This document shows, piece by piece, positions 27,170-35,575 of a DNA stretch of 64,000 nucleotides. The notes below the pieces were generated by a model that made no database searches, was not told the DNA's origin, and worked only from the letters and a program-made list of their open reading frames with translations. Source of the DNA: Poriferisodalis sp965198245 (GTDB lineage Bacteria > Actinomycetota > Acidimicrobiia > Acidimicrobiales > Poriferisodalaceae). The DNA lies in the NCBI RefSeq assembly GCF_965198245.1, contig NZ_OZ240249.1:620001-684000 (forward strand). Direction: 5' to 3'. Made by a program: the position numbers and the translations under genes. Within the stretch, counting starts at the first letter, position 1. Every line of letters starts with the position of its first letter.

Positions 27170-27505
27170 TCAAGTGCGGGTTGTGAGGGTGGCGAGGTCG
27201 GCTCGGAGTGTGCGGTAGAGCTCGCGGGCGACGAAGCGTTTGAGGCAGCGGATGGCTTCTTTTTTGGTCTTGCCTTGGGCGAGGCGGCGTTCGGTGTAGC
27301 TGCGGGTTCGTTCGCAGTATCGGAGCCGGACGATGACGATCATGTGCAGGGCTCGGTTGGCGTCGCGGTTGCCGGCGAAGTTGAGTCGGTGACGCTGGGT
27401 GCGCCCGCTGGATGCGGGGACCGGCGCGGCAGCGCACAGGTGAGCGAAGGACGCCTCGGAGCCGAGGCGGTCGATGTTGTGGCCCGCGGCGAACTGGACA
27501 AAGCG
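27170..27505 (-). pseudogene. IS110-family transposase, C-terminal remnant
   Basis: About 110 residues of the C-terminal domain of IS110-family transposases are recognisable. The order is GHNIDRLGSEASFAHLC, APVPASSGRTQRHRLNFAGN, RLRYCERTRSYTERRLAQGK and IRCLKRFVARELYRTL. The active-site Ser is present in PASSG, but the N-terminal RuvC-like DEDD domain is absent. The frame has no good start before position about 27505. It is a truncated, surely inactive copy on the minus strand. Confidence 0.85.
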
Positions 27506-28061
27506 AACGCTGTCTGCGGCTAGCTGGCTTGGATCTGGAGGTTGGCAGCCGCGTGATGGGTTGAGCCTCCTGCGCGAGCGTGATGTTTGTGAGAACGACC
27601 ACGAACGCATTAGGAGGCTCGATGTCTCCCGCTGGTGCCTGCTTGACGCTCGGTGGGCGGCTGTTGCCGGTCAAGCGGATCGAGGCGGGGGCCATCAAGG
27701 CTGAGGCGGCCCGCGATCCAGCGACCCCGTCGCGTCACTCGATGGGGTCTCGACGGGTGTCGCGCCGACTCAGCCGTCGATCGCCCGCTGAACGTGTCCG
27801 GGCGCCATCTGATGCGGATTCAGCAAAGAAACGGTGCCGCTGAGGCTCGAAGTGCCCAAGAGTTTGTATTGATTCGGGGGCATTCTGATACGACCCTAAA
27901 GGTGAGTCAAAATGCAGTTATCCCCAAGTTGAGGATTCCGCCGCGAATTTTCCTGTTTTGCCGTTGATCGTTAGGAAGAAGCTCTGTTTCGGCGGCCGGT
28001 TGCCGCTGGAACGCGGCTCCCCGCTCGGGTATTCGTTGACAGTCGGTGATGGGACTTGCTG
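27506..28061. other. Unassigned region between IS110 remnant and tyrosine recombinase
   Basis: A 9-bp inverted repeat, GAGCCTCCT at 27563-27571 and AGGAGGCTC at 27612-27620, lies just upstream of the truncated IS110 gene in its reading direction. An unrecognised 87-codon open frame crosses it on the plus strand (27580-27843). The rest, to 28061, is AT-richer than its surroundings. It includes a short GTCGGTGA repeat just before the recombinase gene. I do not recognise any gene here. Confidence 0.5.
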
Positions 28062-29255
28062 ATGGTCGGTGACGAGATTTGCGGCGCTGGCTCTCACCGC
28101 CTGCAGCCAGCGAACTTCGGCGCACCGGGCAGCGCCAGCACAACCACGAATACCGACGAGGCCGGTGCCGTTGAGGCAACGCCGAGAACGATCGCGGCGG
28201 TTAAGTCCGCAGTGCACAGCGCGCGGCACGCGCAGACGACCGCGTCCGGCGCGCAAGCCGACGCGGCCGCCGGTGCTGGCGGGTCGTCGACGTGGCCGTC
28301 GTCGGGAACCGATGGCCTGACTAACAGCGACGCTCAGCTTGCGCGGCGGCTGGCCCAGCGCGATATAGCGGAAGGCACGCTTCGCTGCTACGCGAGCCAA
28401 TGGCGGGGGTTCACCCAGTGGGCGGCACGGCGCGGAGTGAGGGCGCTGCCCGCGGATGCCGCCGCGGTGGCCGCCTATCTGGCCCAGCGGCTGGAGTCCC
28501 ACGGGCACAAGCCGGCGACGCTACGCGTGAGCGCCGCCGCGATCGCCTGGGTGCACGCCGCGCACGGGCTCGATAGCCCCTGCGGTCATCCGGATGTGAG
28601 ACGCACCCTCAAAGGGGCCGCGCGCACAGCCGGCAGTGCCCAGAAACAGGCCAATGGGCTCACCGCCGACAAGCTGAGCCTGATCATCGCGACCGCCCGC
28701 ATGCCGCGCACCGGACGAGGCGGGCGGCCCGAGAGCGCCCGCACTGCCCGCGCCAGAGGCGACCTGGACATCGCGCTGGCGAGCTTGATGCGCGATGCGA
28801 TGCTGCGCGTCTCGGAGACCGCAGCGCTCACCTGGGACGACCTGAGCACCGCTCCCGACCGCAGCGGCCGGCTCCTCATACGGCGCTCCAAGACCGACCC
28901 GACCGGCGAAGGAGCGGTCGTGTACGTGTCTCCCCGCACCATGGCATTGGTCGCGCTCGAACCGGTGCGCGACAGCGCACAGGGCCGGCACAGCATCTTC
29001 GGACTGGGCCGCAATCAAATCTCGAACCGCATCAAGAACGCGGCACGCGCCGCCGGACTCGGCGAGGGCTACAGCGGCCACAGCCCCCGTGTGGGCATGG
29101 CACAGGACCTCGCACGAGCCGGCATCGAGCTGACCAGCCTCATGACCGCCGGACGATGGCGGTCCCCCGCAATGCCCGCGCTCTACACCCGCAATGAGAC
29201 CGCCGGCCGAGGGGCGGTGGCCCAGTTTTATGCCCAGCGCAGCCCAACCGCTTGA
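28062..29255 (+). CDS. Tyrosine recombinase/integrase
   Basis: About 397 residues. A poorly conserved, Ala/Thr-rich N-terminus (1-85) precedes a SAM-like core-binding domain (about 95-185, RCYASQWRGFTQWAARRGV) and a catalytic domain. Catalytic residues visible are Arg in MLRVSETAALTWDDL, His/Arg in GHSPRVGMAQDLA, Trp in GRWRSPAM and the nucleophile Tyr in ALYTRNE. It is closely similar to the recombinase at 51309-52544 on the other strand. The pair lie about 22 kb apart, pointing towards each other. It could excise a genetic element or act alone on a remote site. The start is ATG 28062; an upstream TTG at 28056 is possible. Confidence 0.9.
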   Translation: MVGDEICGAGSHRLQPANFGAPGSASTTTNTDEAGAVEATPRTIAAVKSAVHSARHAQTTASGAQADAAAGAGGSSTWPSSGTDGLTNSDAQLARRLAQRDIAEGTLRCYASQWRGFTQWAARRGVRALPADAAAVAAYLAQRLESHGHKPATLRVSAAAIAWVHAAHGLDSPCGHPDVRRTLKGAARTAGSAQKQANGLTADKLSLIIATARMPRTGRGGRPESARTARARGDLDIALASLMRDAMLRVSETAALTWDDLSTAPDRSGRLLIRRSKTDPTGEGAVVYVSPRTMALVALEPVRDSAQGRHSIFGLGRNQISNRIKNAARAAGLGEGYSGHSPRVGMAQDLARAGIELTSLMTAGRWRSPAMPALYTRNETAGRGAVAQFYAQRSPTA

Positions 29256-29429
29256 GCGCGCCCCTCCTACGAACAGTCGGTGCGACGGAGCTCCCCAGAC
29301 GATCGAGGGCATCGCGCGATGCGCGGCATTGGATCGCCGACGCAGGCAATGCCCACTAGTCTCGTCTCTTGGTGAGGCCCGTCGAGGGGATGCAGGCCAT
29401 GGATAACTGCATTTTTTCACGAACTTTGC

Positions 29430-31439
29430 GTGCTGCTGTTAGACAACGACTGCGGACGCATACGAACTCTGCCGGGACAAGCCAACGATTTCGGATTCGC
29501 GGCGGGTGTCCTTCTCGAGCTGGCTCGACGCAATCGGATCGATCCCGGGTCCGATCCGCTTTGCGTGATCGATGATCGACCGATCGGCAATGAAGTCCCG
29601 GACCTGGTCCTTGATCGGATTCGTGACGCCGAGCAGCCGCACTCTGCGGAGTGGTGGGTGCGTCACCTGGGCGCCGATTTCGGTTCACGGATCGCCGATG
29701 CGAGTCTGAGCGACCTGGTCGAGTCCGGGATTGTGGAACGAGTGCCCGGCGACTTGTTCTTTCTCGCGTCGGATGTCGAGCTCACCCGTCGATGCCCGTC
29801 CGAGGCGACGGGATCGGGTGCGGACGATGTCTCGGTACGGGTCATGCGGGCTCTGCTTCTCGGCGAGAAGCCCGAGACGGACGATGCCACGTTGATCCAG
29901 CTCGTCGAGTCCTGCGGATTATTCGACTGCATCCTCGACGCGCCGGAACGAGAGCGGGCACGACGCTCAGTAGGGCAGCTGGGCTCGCTGCATCCGCTCT
30001 GCCAGGCGGTTGCACGCCTCGTCGCTGCGGGCAGCTCACCGCCAAGGCCTGATTCTGCTCCCTGCAAGCCCATACCCGACGTTCCCGGTCTGCCGTTCTT
30101 AGGCAATGCCATCGGCTTGGCCGGTGAAATAGGTCCTTACCTAAACGCTCTGTATCGAGTGCATGGTCCGATCTGCCGCGTCCGCATACCGGGGAAGAGC
30201 ATCGTAGTGCTGAGCGGCAAGGAAGGAGTGGAGTTCGCGAGGAAGCACTCGCAGACGCACCTCCGCAACGACGTGGCATTCGCGCCGATGTGCCGTGCCG
30301 CGCAGTCCGATCGATTGCTGATCGCCACCGGCGGCCATGACCACATCAAGCTCCGCAGAATCGCTCACGAGATTGCCTCTGCGATGAGCGTCGAGGCGAA
30401 TCTTCCGAAGTTGATCGCTGTCGCCCGAGACCTGCTGAGCGATTGGCAACAGGACAAATCCGTGTCGGCGTATGCGGCGATGCAGCGAATGTCCATCATG
30501 CAGGTGGGGCACGTGGCATTCGACAAGTCAGTGGCCCCCTACGTCGACAGCGTCCGGTACTGGAATGACACGCTCATCATCTCGATGCGCGGGGACCGGC
30601 CGTACTTCATGGTCGAACGCCGGTTGCGCAAGGTGCGGCGCGACATCCAGCGGCTCTTCCACGAGAGCTTGGAGGAGCACGATCCGGACTTGCGCTCTGG
30701 TCGTCCTCGCGACTTGCTCGATCGCCTCTTGGAGATGCAACGACGCCAGCCGGAGTTCATTTCCGTGCCGGATCTGATGGCGGCCGTCATCAATCCGTAC
30801 TTCCAGTCATCTGACCAGATCGCATGCACCTTGGGGCTTGCAGTGCTGTACCTGCTCGCAGATCAGCGCCTCGCTGAGCGCTGTCGAGCCGAAGCCGACG
30901 AAGCGTTCTCGTCAGGAACGCTCAGCGCCGATGGACTGAAGGGACTCGAATTGACGAGAGCCGTGATCGCCGAGGTGCTGCGCCTTCACGCGCAAGCACC
31001 GATCATGCAGCGAACGGCACGCATTTCCTTTGAATTCGAAGGCCACTGGGTGCCTGCCGGCTCCCCGATGTGGGTGGCCGCGGCCGTCGTTCACGGCGAC
31101 CCTGAAAACTACGACGAGCCCGATGTGTTTGAGCCCGATCGGCACCTTCCACCCCGGCTGGAGTCCCAGCGCGAGGGTGCCTACGCTGCCTTTGGCGCTG
31201 GCGCGCACTCCTGCATCGGCGAGCAATTTGCTTCCGATCTCATGGCCCTGAATCTGGCCACGATGATGTGCTTCGCCGAGATTGATCGGCTCCCGTCGGG
31301 AGACCGCCGCGTGCGGATCACGTCCTATCCCCTGATTCGCCCCCACACCAAGTGTCGAATCCAGATCAAGAGTCTCCGTGATGCCGACGGGAACCTAACG
31401 GGGGTCGGCACGGCTCCGCTGTCCCAGCTCCACCCGTAG
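29430..31439 (+). CDS. GPP34 (GOLPH3-like) domain fused to cytochrome P450
   Basis: 669 residues. The N-terminal 190 residues match bacterial GPP34/GOLPH3-like proteins: LLLDNDCGRI, FGFAAGVLLELARRNRID, EWWVRHLGADFGSRIADASL, and DVSVRVMRALLLGEKPETDD. A linker leads to a full P450 (about 205-650) starting IPDVPGLPFLGNAI. Its I-helix region has SSDQIACTLG, the K-helix Glu-x-x-Arg is EVLRLH, and the haem Cys lies in FGAGAHSCIGEQFA. The gene begins at GTG 29430, but the frame is open 54 bases earlier and encodes FFHELCV, which also fits GPP34, so the true start may use a rare codon or be damaged. The ABC-type permease gene follows 9 bp later. Natural substrate unknown. Confidence 0.82.
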   Translation: MLLLDNDCGRIRTLPGQANDFGFAAGVLLELARRNRIDPGSDPLCVIDDRPIGNEVPDLVLDRIRDAEQPHSAEWWVRHLGADFGSRIADASLSDLVESGIVERVPGDLFFLASDVELTRRCPSEATGSGADDVSVRVMRALLLGEKPETDDATLIQLVESCGLFDCILDAPERERARRSVGQLGSLHPLCQAVARLVAAGSSPPRPDSAPCKPIPDVPGLPFLGNAIGLAGEIGPYLNALYRVHGPICRVRIPGKSIVVLSGKEGVEFARKHSQTHLRNDVAFAPMCRAAQSDRLLIATGGHDHIKLRRIAHEIASAMSVEANLPKLIAVARDLLSDWQQDKSVSAYAAMQRMSIMQVGHVAFDKSVAPYVDSVRYWNDTLIISMRGDRPYFMVERRLRKVRRDIQRLFHESLEEHDPDLRSGRPRDLLDRLLEMQRRQPEFISVPDLMAAVINPYFQSSDQIACTLGLAVLYLLADQRLAERCRAEADEAFSSGTLSADGLKGLELTRAVIAEVLRLHAQAPIMQRTARISFEFEGHWVPAGSPMWVAAAVVHGDPENYDEPDVFEPDRHLPPRLESQREGAYAAFGAGAHSCIGEQFASDLMALNLATMMCFAEIDRLPSGDRRVRITSYPLIRPHTKCRIQIKSLRDADGNLTGVGTAPLSQLHP

Positions 31440-31448
31440 GGCTTGAGC

Positions 31449-33899
31449 ATGCCGCTTCTTCGTCTTCGGTGGTCTCTGCGGGAGGGACGCAGGCGCTGGA
31501 TCCAGATCGTGGGCATCGCCTTCACCCTCGCGATCGGCATCGGCGGCTATGCAGGGCCCGCGAGTGCCATTGACTGGCGATTCGACGCGACCCAGAAGAG
31601 CCTGGACCTCACCAACATGTACGACCTGCGGGCAACGGTCAGCGGAGGCCAAGACGTTCCCGTGGGCTCTCTCGCGCGGATTGCCAGCGACATCGACGGC
31701 ATTGACGAGTACAGCGAACGCCTCGTGCTTGACATGCAGATTGAGACGACAGCGGACGGCGAAGAGCTACTTGTACACGGACGCATCGTCGGCGTCGAGG
31801 AGGCCCCAGGGGGGCCACGCGTCAACCGGGTCGAAGTCACAAAGGGCGACGCCATGCCCCAAACGGGAACGGGCGAGCCTCGCGTCTTGATCGAATCGAA
31901 GTTCGCCCGATTCCATGACTTGCCGGAAAGCGGCACATTGATTGTCGGAGGTGACACCAGCGTCGAATTTGTCGGTCATGCCACATCGCCGGAGTACTTC
32001 CTGATCGTTGAAGGAGACGGCTCGCTCGGCCAGTCCAACTTTGCGGCGCTCTTCGCCCCACTGGCCACCGCGCAGGACATCTCGAGCCGAACCGGCGCGG
32101 TAAACGACTTGGTGGTGACGCTGGAGCCAGGTGCCGACGCCGAAGTGGTACGGGAACAGTTGGTCGATGCTGCAGCATCATTGGACGGGGTGCCGCTGGA
32201 AGTCATCACCCGAGACGAAACACCGTCATATGTCGGATTGATCAACGCTCCAGAGATCGACCGAGACCTGAGCAACGTCTTCGCCTTCTTGCTCTTCGCG
32301 GGCGCCGGCTTCGCTGCGTTGAACTTCTCCTCCCGCATGGTGGAATCCCAGCGCCGGGAGATCGGCGTGTCCATGGCGGTCGGCGAGAATCCAAGGTCGA
32401 TCGCTGTCCGACCGATGCTCATCGGTGTCCAGATCGGTGTCCTCGGAGTCGTCCTCGGCGTCGCCGTGGGATTCCTACTGTCCAACCAAGCAGTGGCATT
32501 TGCCCAAACGACCTTCACCTACCCGGTCTTCGAGCAGCCGTTCAAGCCGGGCATCTACGCGCGGGCCGCCGCAATCGGCTTCGCGGTGCCGCTCTTGGCG
32601 GTGCTCTGGCCTGTCTTCCGCGCTGTCCGGGTCCAACCGGTCGAGGCGCTTCGGTCGGGCCATCTGGCGTCTCGGGGCGGCAGTCTGGGGCCGATCATCG
32701 GCCGCGTGCCATTGCCCGGTCGCAGTCTCGCACGAATGCCGTTCCGCAACCTCGTGCGCACACCGCGCCGAACTCTCATGACGTTGCTGACATTCGCGAT
32801 GAGCTTGGCGATCCTGTTCGCCATGGTGGGATTCAGCAGTTCCTTTGCAGCGACCTTCGAACGGGGCAATCAAGAACTGCTCGGGGCCGAGCCCGAACGC
32901 TTCATGATTCGATTCGATTCCCTGTACCCAGTCGATTCGTCAGAAGTAAACGGTGCACTGACCGATCCCACGGTGCATCTCGGCGAACCAGCACTGCAGT
33001 TCGGGGCGAGCGTCATCGCCGCCGAGGGTGACGAGAGCCTCGACGAGGCGACCCGACTCGATCTTGTGGTTCGCTTCGTGGACTTCGGCAGCACGGTGTG
33101 GACGCCGACCGCAGCGGAGGGAACGCTGACTCGGGGAGCGCAGGGCATCGTGCTAGCCGACAAGGCCGCACGCGACTTCGGTGTAGGCGTCGGCGACGAC
33201 GTGATCGTCACTCATCCCGCGCTCGTCGACGGGGCATTCACCTACAGCACCCGCACGCTGCCGGTCACGGCGGTTCACCCCCACCCGCTGAGGCTCAACG
33301 CCTACATGGACATCTCGCAGGCATCGACGTGGGGCTTCGGCGGTCTTGCCAACATCGTGACGGGTGTGCCAGCAGAAGGCAGCAGCCTGAACGACGTGAA
33401 GCGGTCGCTCTTCGGCAGCGGCGACGGCGTCTCGCGCGTACAGGGCCTCGACGAATCGTTCAAGTCAGTCGAAGACTCACTCGATCAGTCCGCAGGTCTG
33501 TACGCCGCCACCCGGGTCTTCATGATCTTGCTTCTGCTGCTCATCGCGTTCAATACCGCCAACATCAACGTGGACGAACGGGCTCGGGACCACGCCACGA
33601 TGTTCGCCTACGGCGTTCCCGTGAGAAGAGTGATCGCGAACCTCTCGGTGGAGGGGTTGTTGCTCGGCGTGGCCGCGGTGGTGCTCGGCGTCCTGTTCGG
33701 CTACGCGCTGCTGCTGTGGATGGTCCTGTACCTGATGCCGACAGCCATTCCTGAGATTGGGCCGCTCGTGTCGATCAGACCATTCGAGATGGCGCTGTAT
33801 TTCGCCGTAGCGCTCGTCGCAGTCGCATTGGCGCCCGCGTTCTTGGTTCGCAAGCTGAAGAAGATGTTCATACCGGGCACGCTGCGCGTCATGGAGTGA
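31449..33899 (+). CDS. FtsX-like permease (two FtsX domains)
   Basis: About 816 residues. An N-terminal helix (IVGIAFTLAIGIGGYAGPAS) is followed by a long outside domain and a first FtsX block with LNFSSRMVESQRREIGVSMA. A central linker with RPVEALRSGHLASRG-type sequence leads to a second helix pair (TLMTLLTFAMSLAILFAMVG), another outside domain and a last FtsX block (NINVDERARDHATMFAYGVP). No ATPase gene lies nearby, so it must use one encoded elsewhere, or work without ATP. It is 9 bp after the GPP34-P450 gene (ATG 31449; TTG 31443 also possible), so co-transcription is likely. Confidence 0.86.
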   Translation: MPLLRLRWSLREGRRRWIQIVGIAFTLAIGIGGYAGPASAIDWRFDATQKSLDLTNMYDLRATVSGGQDVPVGSLARIASDIDGIDEYSERLVLDMQIETTADGEELLVHGRIVGVEEAPGGPRVNRVEVTKGDAMPQTGTGEPRVLIESKFARFHDLPESGTLIVGGDTSVEFVGHATSPEYFLIVEGDGSLGQSNFAALFAPLATAQDISSRTGAVNDLVVTLEPGADAEVVREQLVDAAASLDGVPLEVITRDETPSYVGLINAPEIDRDLSNVFAFLLFAGAGFAALNFSSRMVESQRREIGVSMAVGENPRSIAVRPMLIGVQIGVLGVVLGVAVGFLLSNQAVAFAQTTFTYPVFEQPFKPGIYARAAAIGFAVPLLAVLWPVFRAVRVQPVEALRSGHLASRGGSLGPIIGRVPLPGRSLARMPFRNLVRTPRRTLMTLLTFAMSLAILFAMVGFSSSFAATFERGNQELLGAEPERFMIRFDSLYPVDSSEVNGALTDPTVHLGEPALQFGASVIAAEGDESLDEATRLDLVVRFVDFGSTVWTPTAAEGTLTRGAQGIVLADKAARDFGVGVGDDVIVTHPALVDGAFTYSTRTLPVTAVHPHPLRLNAYMDISQASTWGFGGLANIVTGVPAEGSSLNDVKRSLFGSGDGVSRVQGLDESFKSVEDSLDQSAGLYAATRVFMILLLLLIAFNTANINVDERARDHATMFAYGVPVRRVIANLSVEGLLLGVAAVVLGVLFGYALLLWMVLYLMPTAIPEIGPLVSIRPFEMALYFAVALVAVALAPAFLVRKLKKMFIPGTLRVME

Positions 33900-33945
33900 C
33901 TCGTCCGATGAGGCGGCGCTACGTGACTGACCGCGCAGCAGATTG

Positions 33946-34077
33946 ATGGGCACGACCTTCGGGTACCTGGCGGTCTCCAGCATCGGTGCCGGCCTGGCTG
34001 TCGCCGGGCAGTTCGAGTGGGCCGCGGCGGTGCTGGCCATCGGGATCTTCGGCGTAACTGCCTTCAGCAGGCGTTGA
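33946..34077 (+). CDS. Small putative membrane protein
   Basis: 43 codons from ATG 33946 encode a peptide with two short hydrophobic stretches (GYLAVSSIGAGLAVAGQF and AAAVLAIGIFGVTAF) and a basic end (SRR). It starts 46 bp after the permease gene on the same strand. No ribosome site is convincing and no family is recognised, so it may instead be a fragment of a membrane protein. The following 230 bp to the P450 gene hold nothing I can support. Confidence 0.35.
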   Translation: MGTTFGYLAVSSIGAGLAVAGQFEWAAAVLAIGIFGVTAFSRR

Positions 34078-34304
34078 GTCACATGCGCAGCTCGGACGGC
34101 CTCCTCGTTTCGCTATCCACACGACGCAGACGAGGTGGCAGATCGCCTACGACGGCTTAACCTCCTCAGGTCGAGGATCGAATTCAAGCTCGATCCACGC
34201 TTTTGGGACGCGACACTGGAGGTGTACGCCCAGTGGATCAGCCGCGGCGCCGACGCCACCGAGCTCGGCGGCCCCCCGACCTCTGCGTACTGAACTAACC
34301 ATCG

Positions 34305-35159
34305 ATGTCTGATACGGCCCCCGTTGACGATTGGGGTACCGACTACGACATTTTGGACCCGGAGTATGTGCGCGATCCGGCCCCGGTCTGGGACGAACTG
34401 CGGGAGGGATGCCCAGTCGCTCACACCGAACGCTGGGGCGGCTCATTCCTGCCGACTCGATACGACGACGTCCAAACGCTCGTCAAGCTGGTTCCCGAGC
34501 TGTCGAACAGTGATCCGCTGGTCACAACTCCGCCGCCGGAGGTCATCGAGGAGAATCAAGCCAACCCGGACGACGGATTCGTCTCGACGCTGCTGGCGGG
34601 AACCGACGACCGCGGCGAGCCCATCGATCCCATGAGGGTCGTCGGCATGCTCAACCTGCTGCTCATCGCGGGTATCGACACCACCTGGAGCTCGATCGGC
34701 TCGGCGCTGTGGCACTTCGGCACCCACCCCGCCGACCGCGAGCGCATGGCGGCAGAGCCCGAACTGTGGCCGACAGCCATCGAAGAACTGCTGCGCTTCT
34801 ATGCACCAGTAACGATGGGCCGCCTCGCCACCGAGGACGTAGAGATCCGCGGCGTCACCATCCCACAGGGCAGCAAGGTGATCATGAACTTCCCAGGTGC
34901 CAACCGCGACCCCGAAATGTTCGAACGCCCCGACGAGGTCATCCTGGACCGGCCGCACAACCGCCACGTTGCCTTCGGAGCAGGCATTCATCGATGCGCA
35001 GGCGCCAACCTCGCCCGCCTCGAAATGGATATCGCGCTGCGCACCTGGTTCGATCGCATCCCGGACTTCGAAGTAAGCGCACCCGACGAGGTCACTTGGG
35101 CGGGCGGGCAGATCCGCGGCCCCCGCTACGTGCCAATCCGCTTCCCCTCAGCCAGCTGA
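34305..35159 (+). pseudogene. Cytochrome P450 with a large internal deletion
   Basis: The frame is open for 284 residues, about 115 fewer than normal bacterial P450s (about 400). The start (TDYDILDPEYVRDPAPVWDE) and the end are normal: I-helix LIAGIDTTWSS, K-helix EELLRF, and the haem motif FGAGIHRCAGANLARLE. The stretch from helix B' through G is gone: LSNSDPLVTTPPPE is followed almost at once by NPDDGFVSTLLAG from the H-helix approach. Substrate-recognition regions are thus missing, so the product is probably not an active oxygenase although the frame is intact. It lies in the mobile-element zone next to an IS3 end. Confidence 0.8.
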
Positions 35160-35290
35160 CAGGCATATTGATCGATGGGAGGGGCCAGTGTGCACCTGTG
35201 TATGGAGCGCTCGCTGCTCCCAGGTGAACCTCACCGGCTATTGCGCAGGCGGTGGGGGTCCATGGGTTTCGCGTAGGCGTGATGTTGGAT

Positions 35291-35575
35291 TCATGCTGCC
35301 GGTTTGTGTTGGTGTCGAGTTTCGAACTCGACCGGTGTCAGCATGCCAAGCGAGGTGTGCCGTCGCTGCCGGTTGTGCCAGATCTCCAGATACTCGAAGA
35401 TGGCGTTGGCCAGCTCGATGCGCGTGTGCCAGCGCTTGCGGTCCAATAGCTCGACTTGCATCCGGGACCAGAACGACTCGATCATCGCATTGTCGAAGCA
35501 ATCGCCGACCGAGCCCATCGAGGGCAGCAGCCCCGAGTCGATTGCCCGCTGGGTGAATGCCCAGGAGGTGAACTG
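35291..35575 (-). pseudogene. IS3 OrfB transposase, C-terminal part
   Basis: The frame encodes QFTSWAFTQRAIDSGLLPSM and then DNAMIESFWSRMQVELL with the catalytic Glu, followed by the standard tail HNRQRRHTSLGMLTPVEFE and a stop at 35291. It is the continuation of the fragment at 37033-37602: deleting the IS30 and one CTG copy restores GTQFTSWAF, the normal family sequence. Confidence 0.92.

Noticed and set aside
26901..27698. Minus-strand frame across the IS110 remnant
   Set aside because: A Pro/Arg-rich shadow frame; the IS110 motifs are in another frame.
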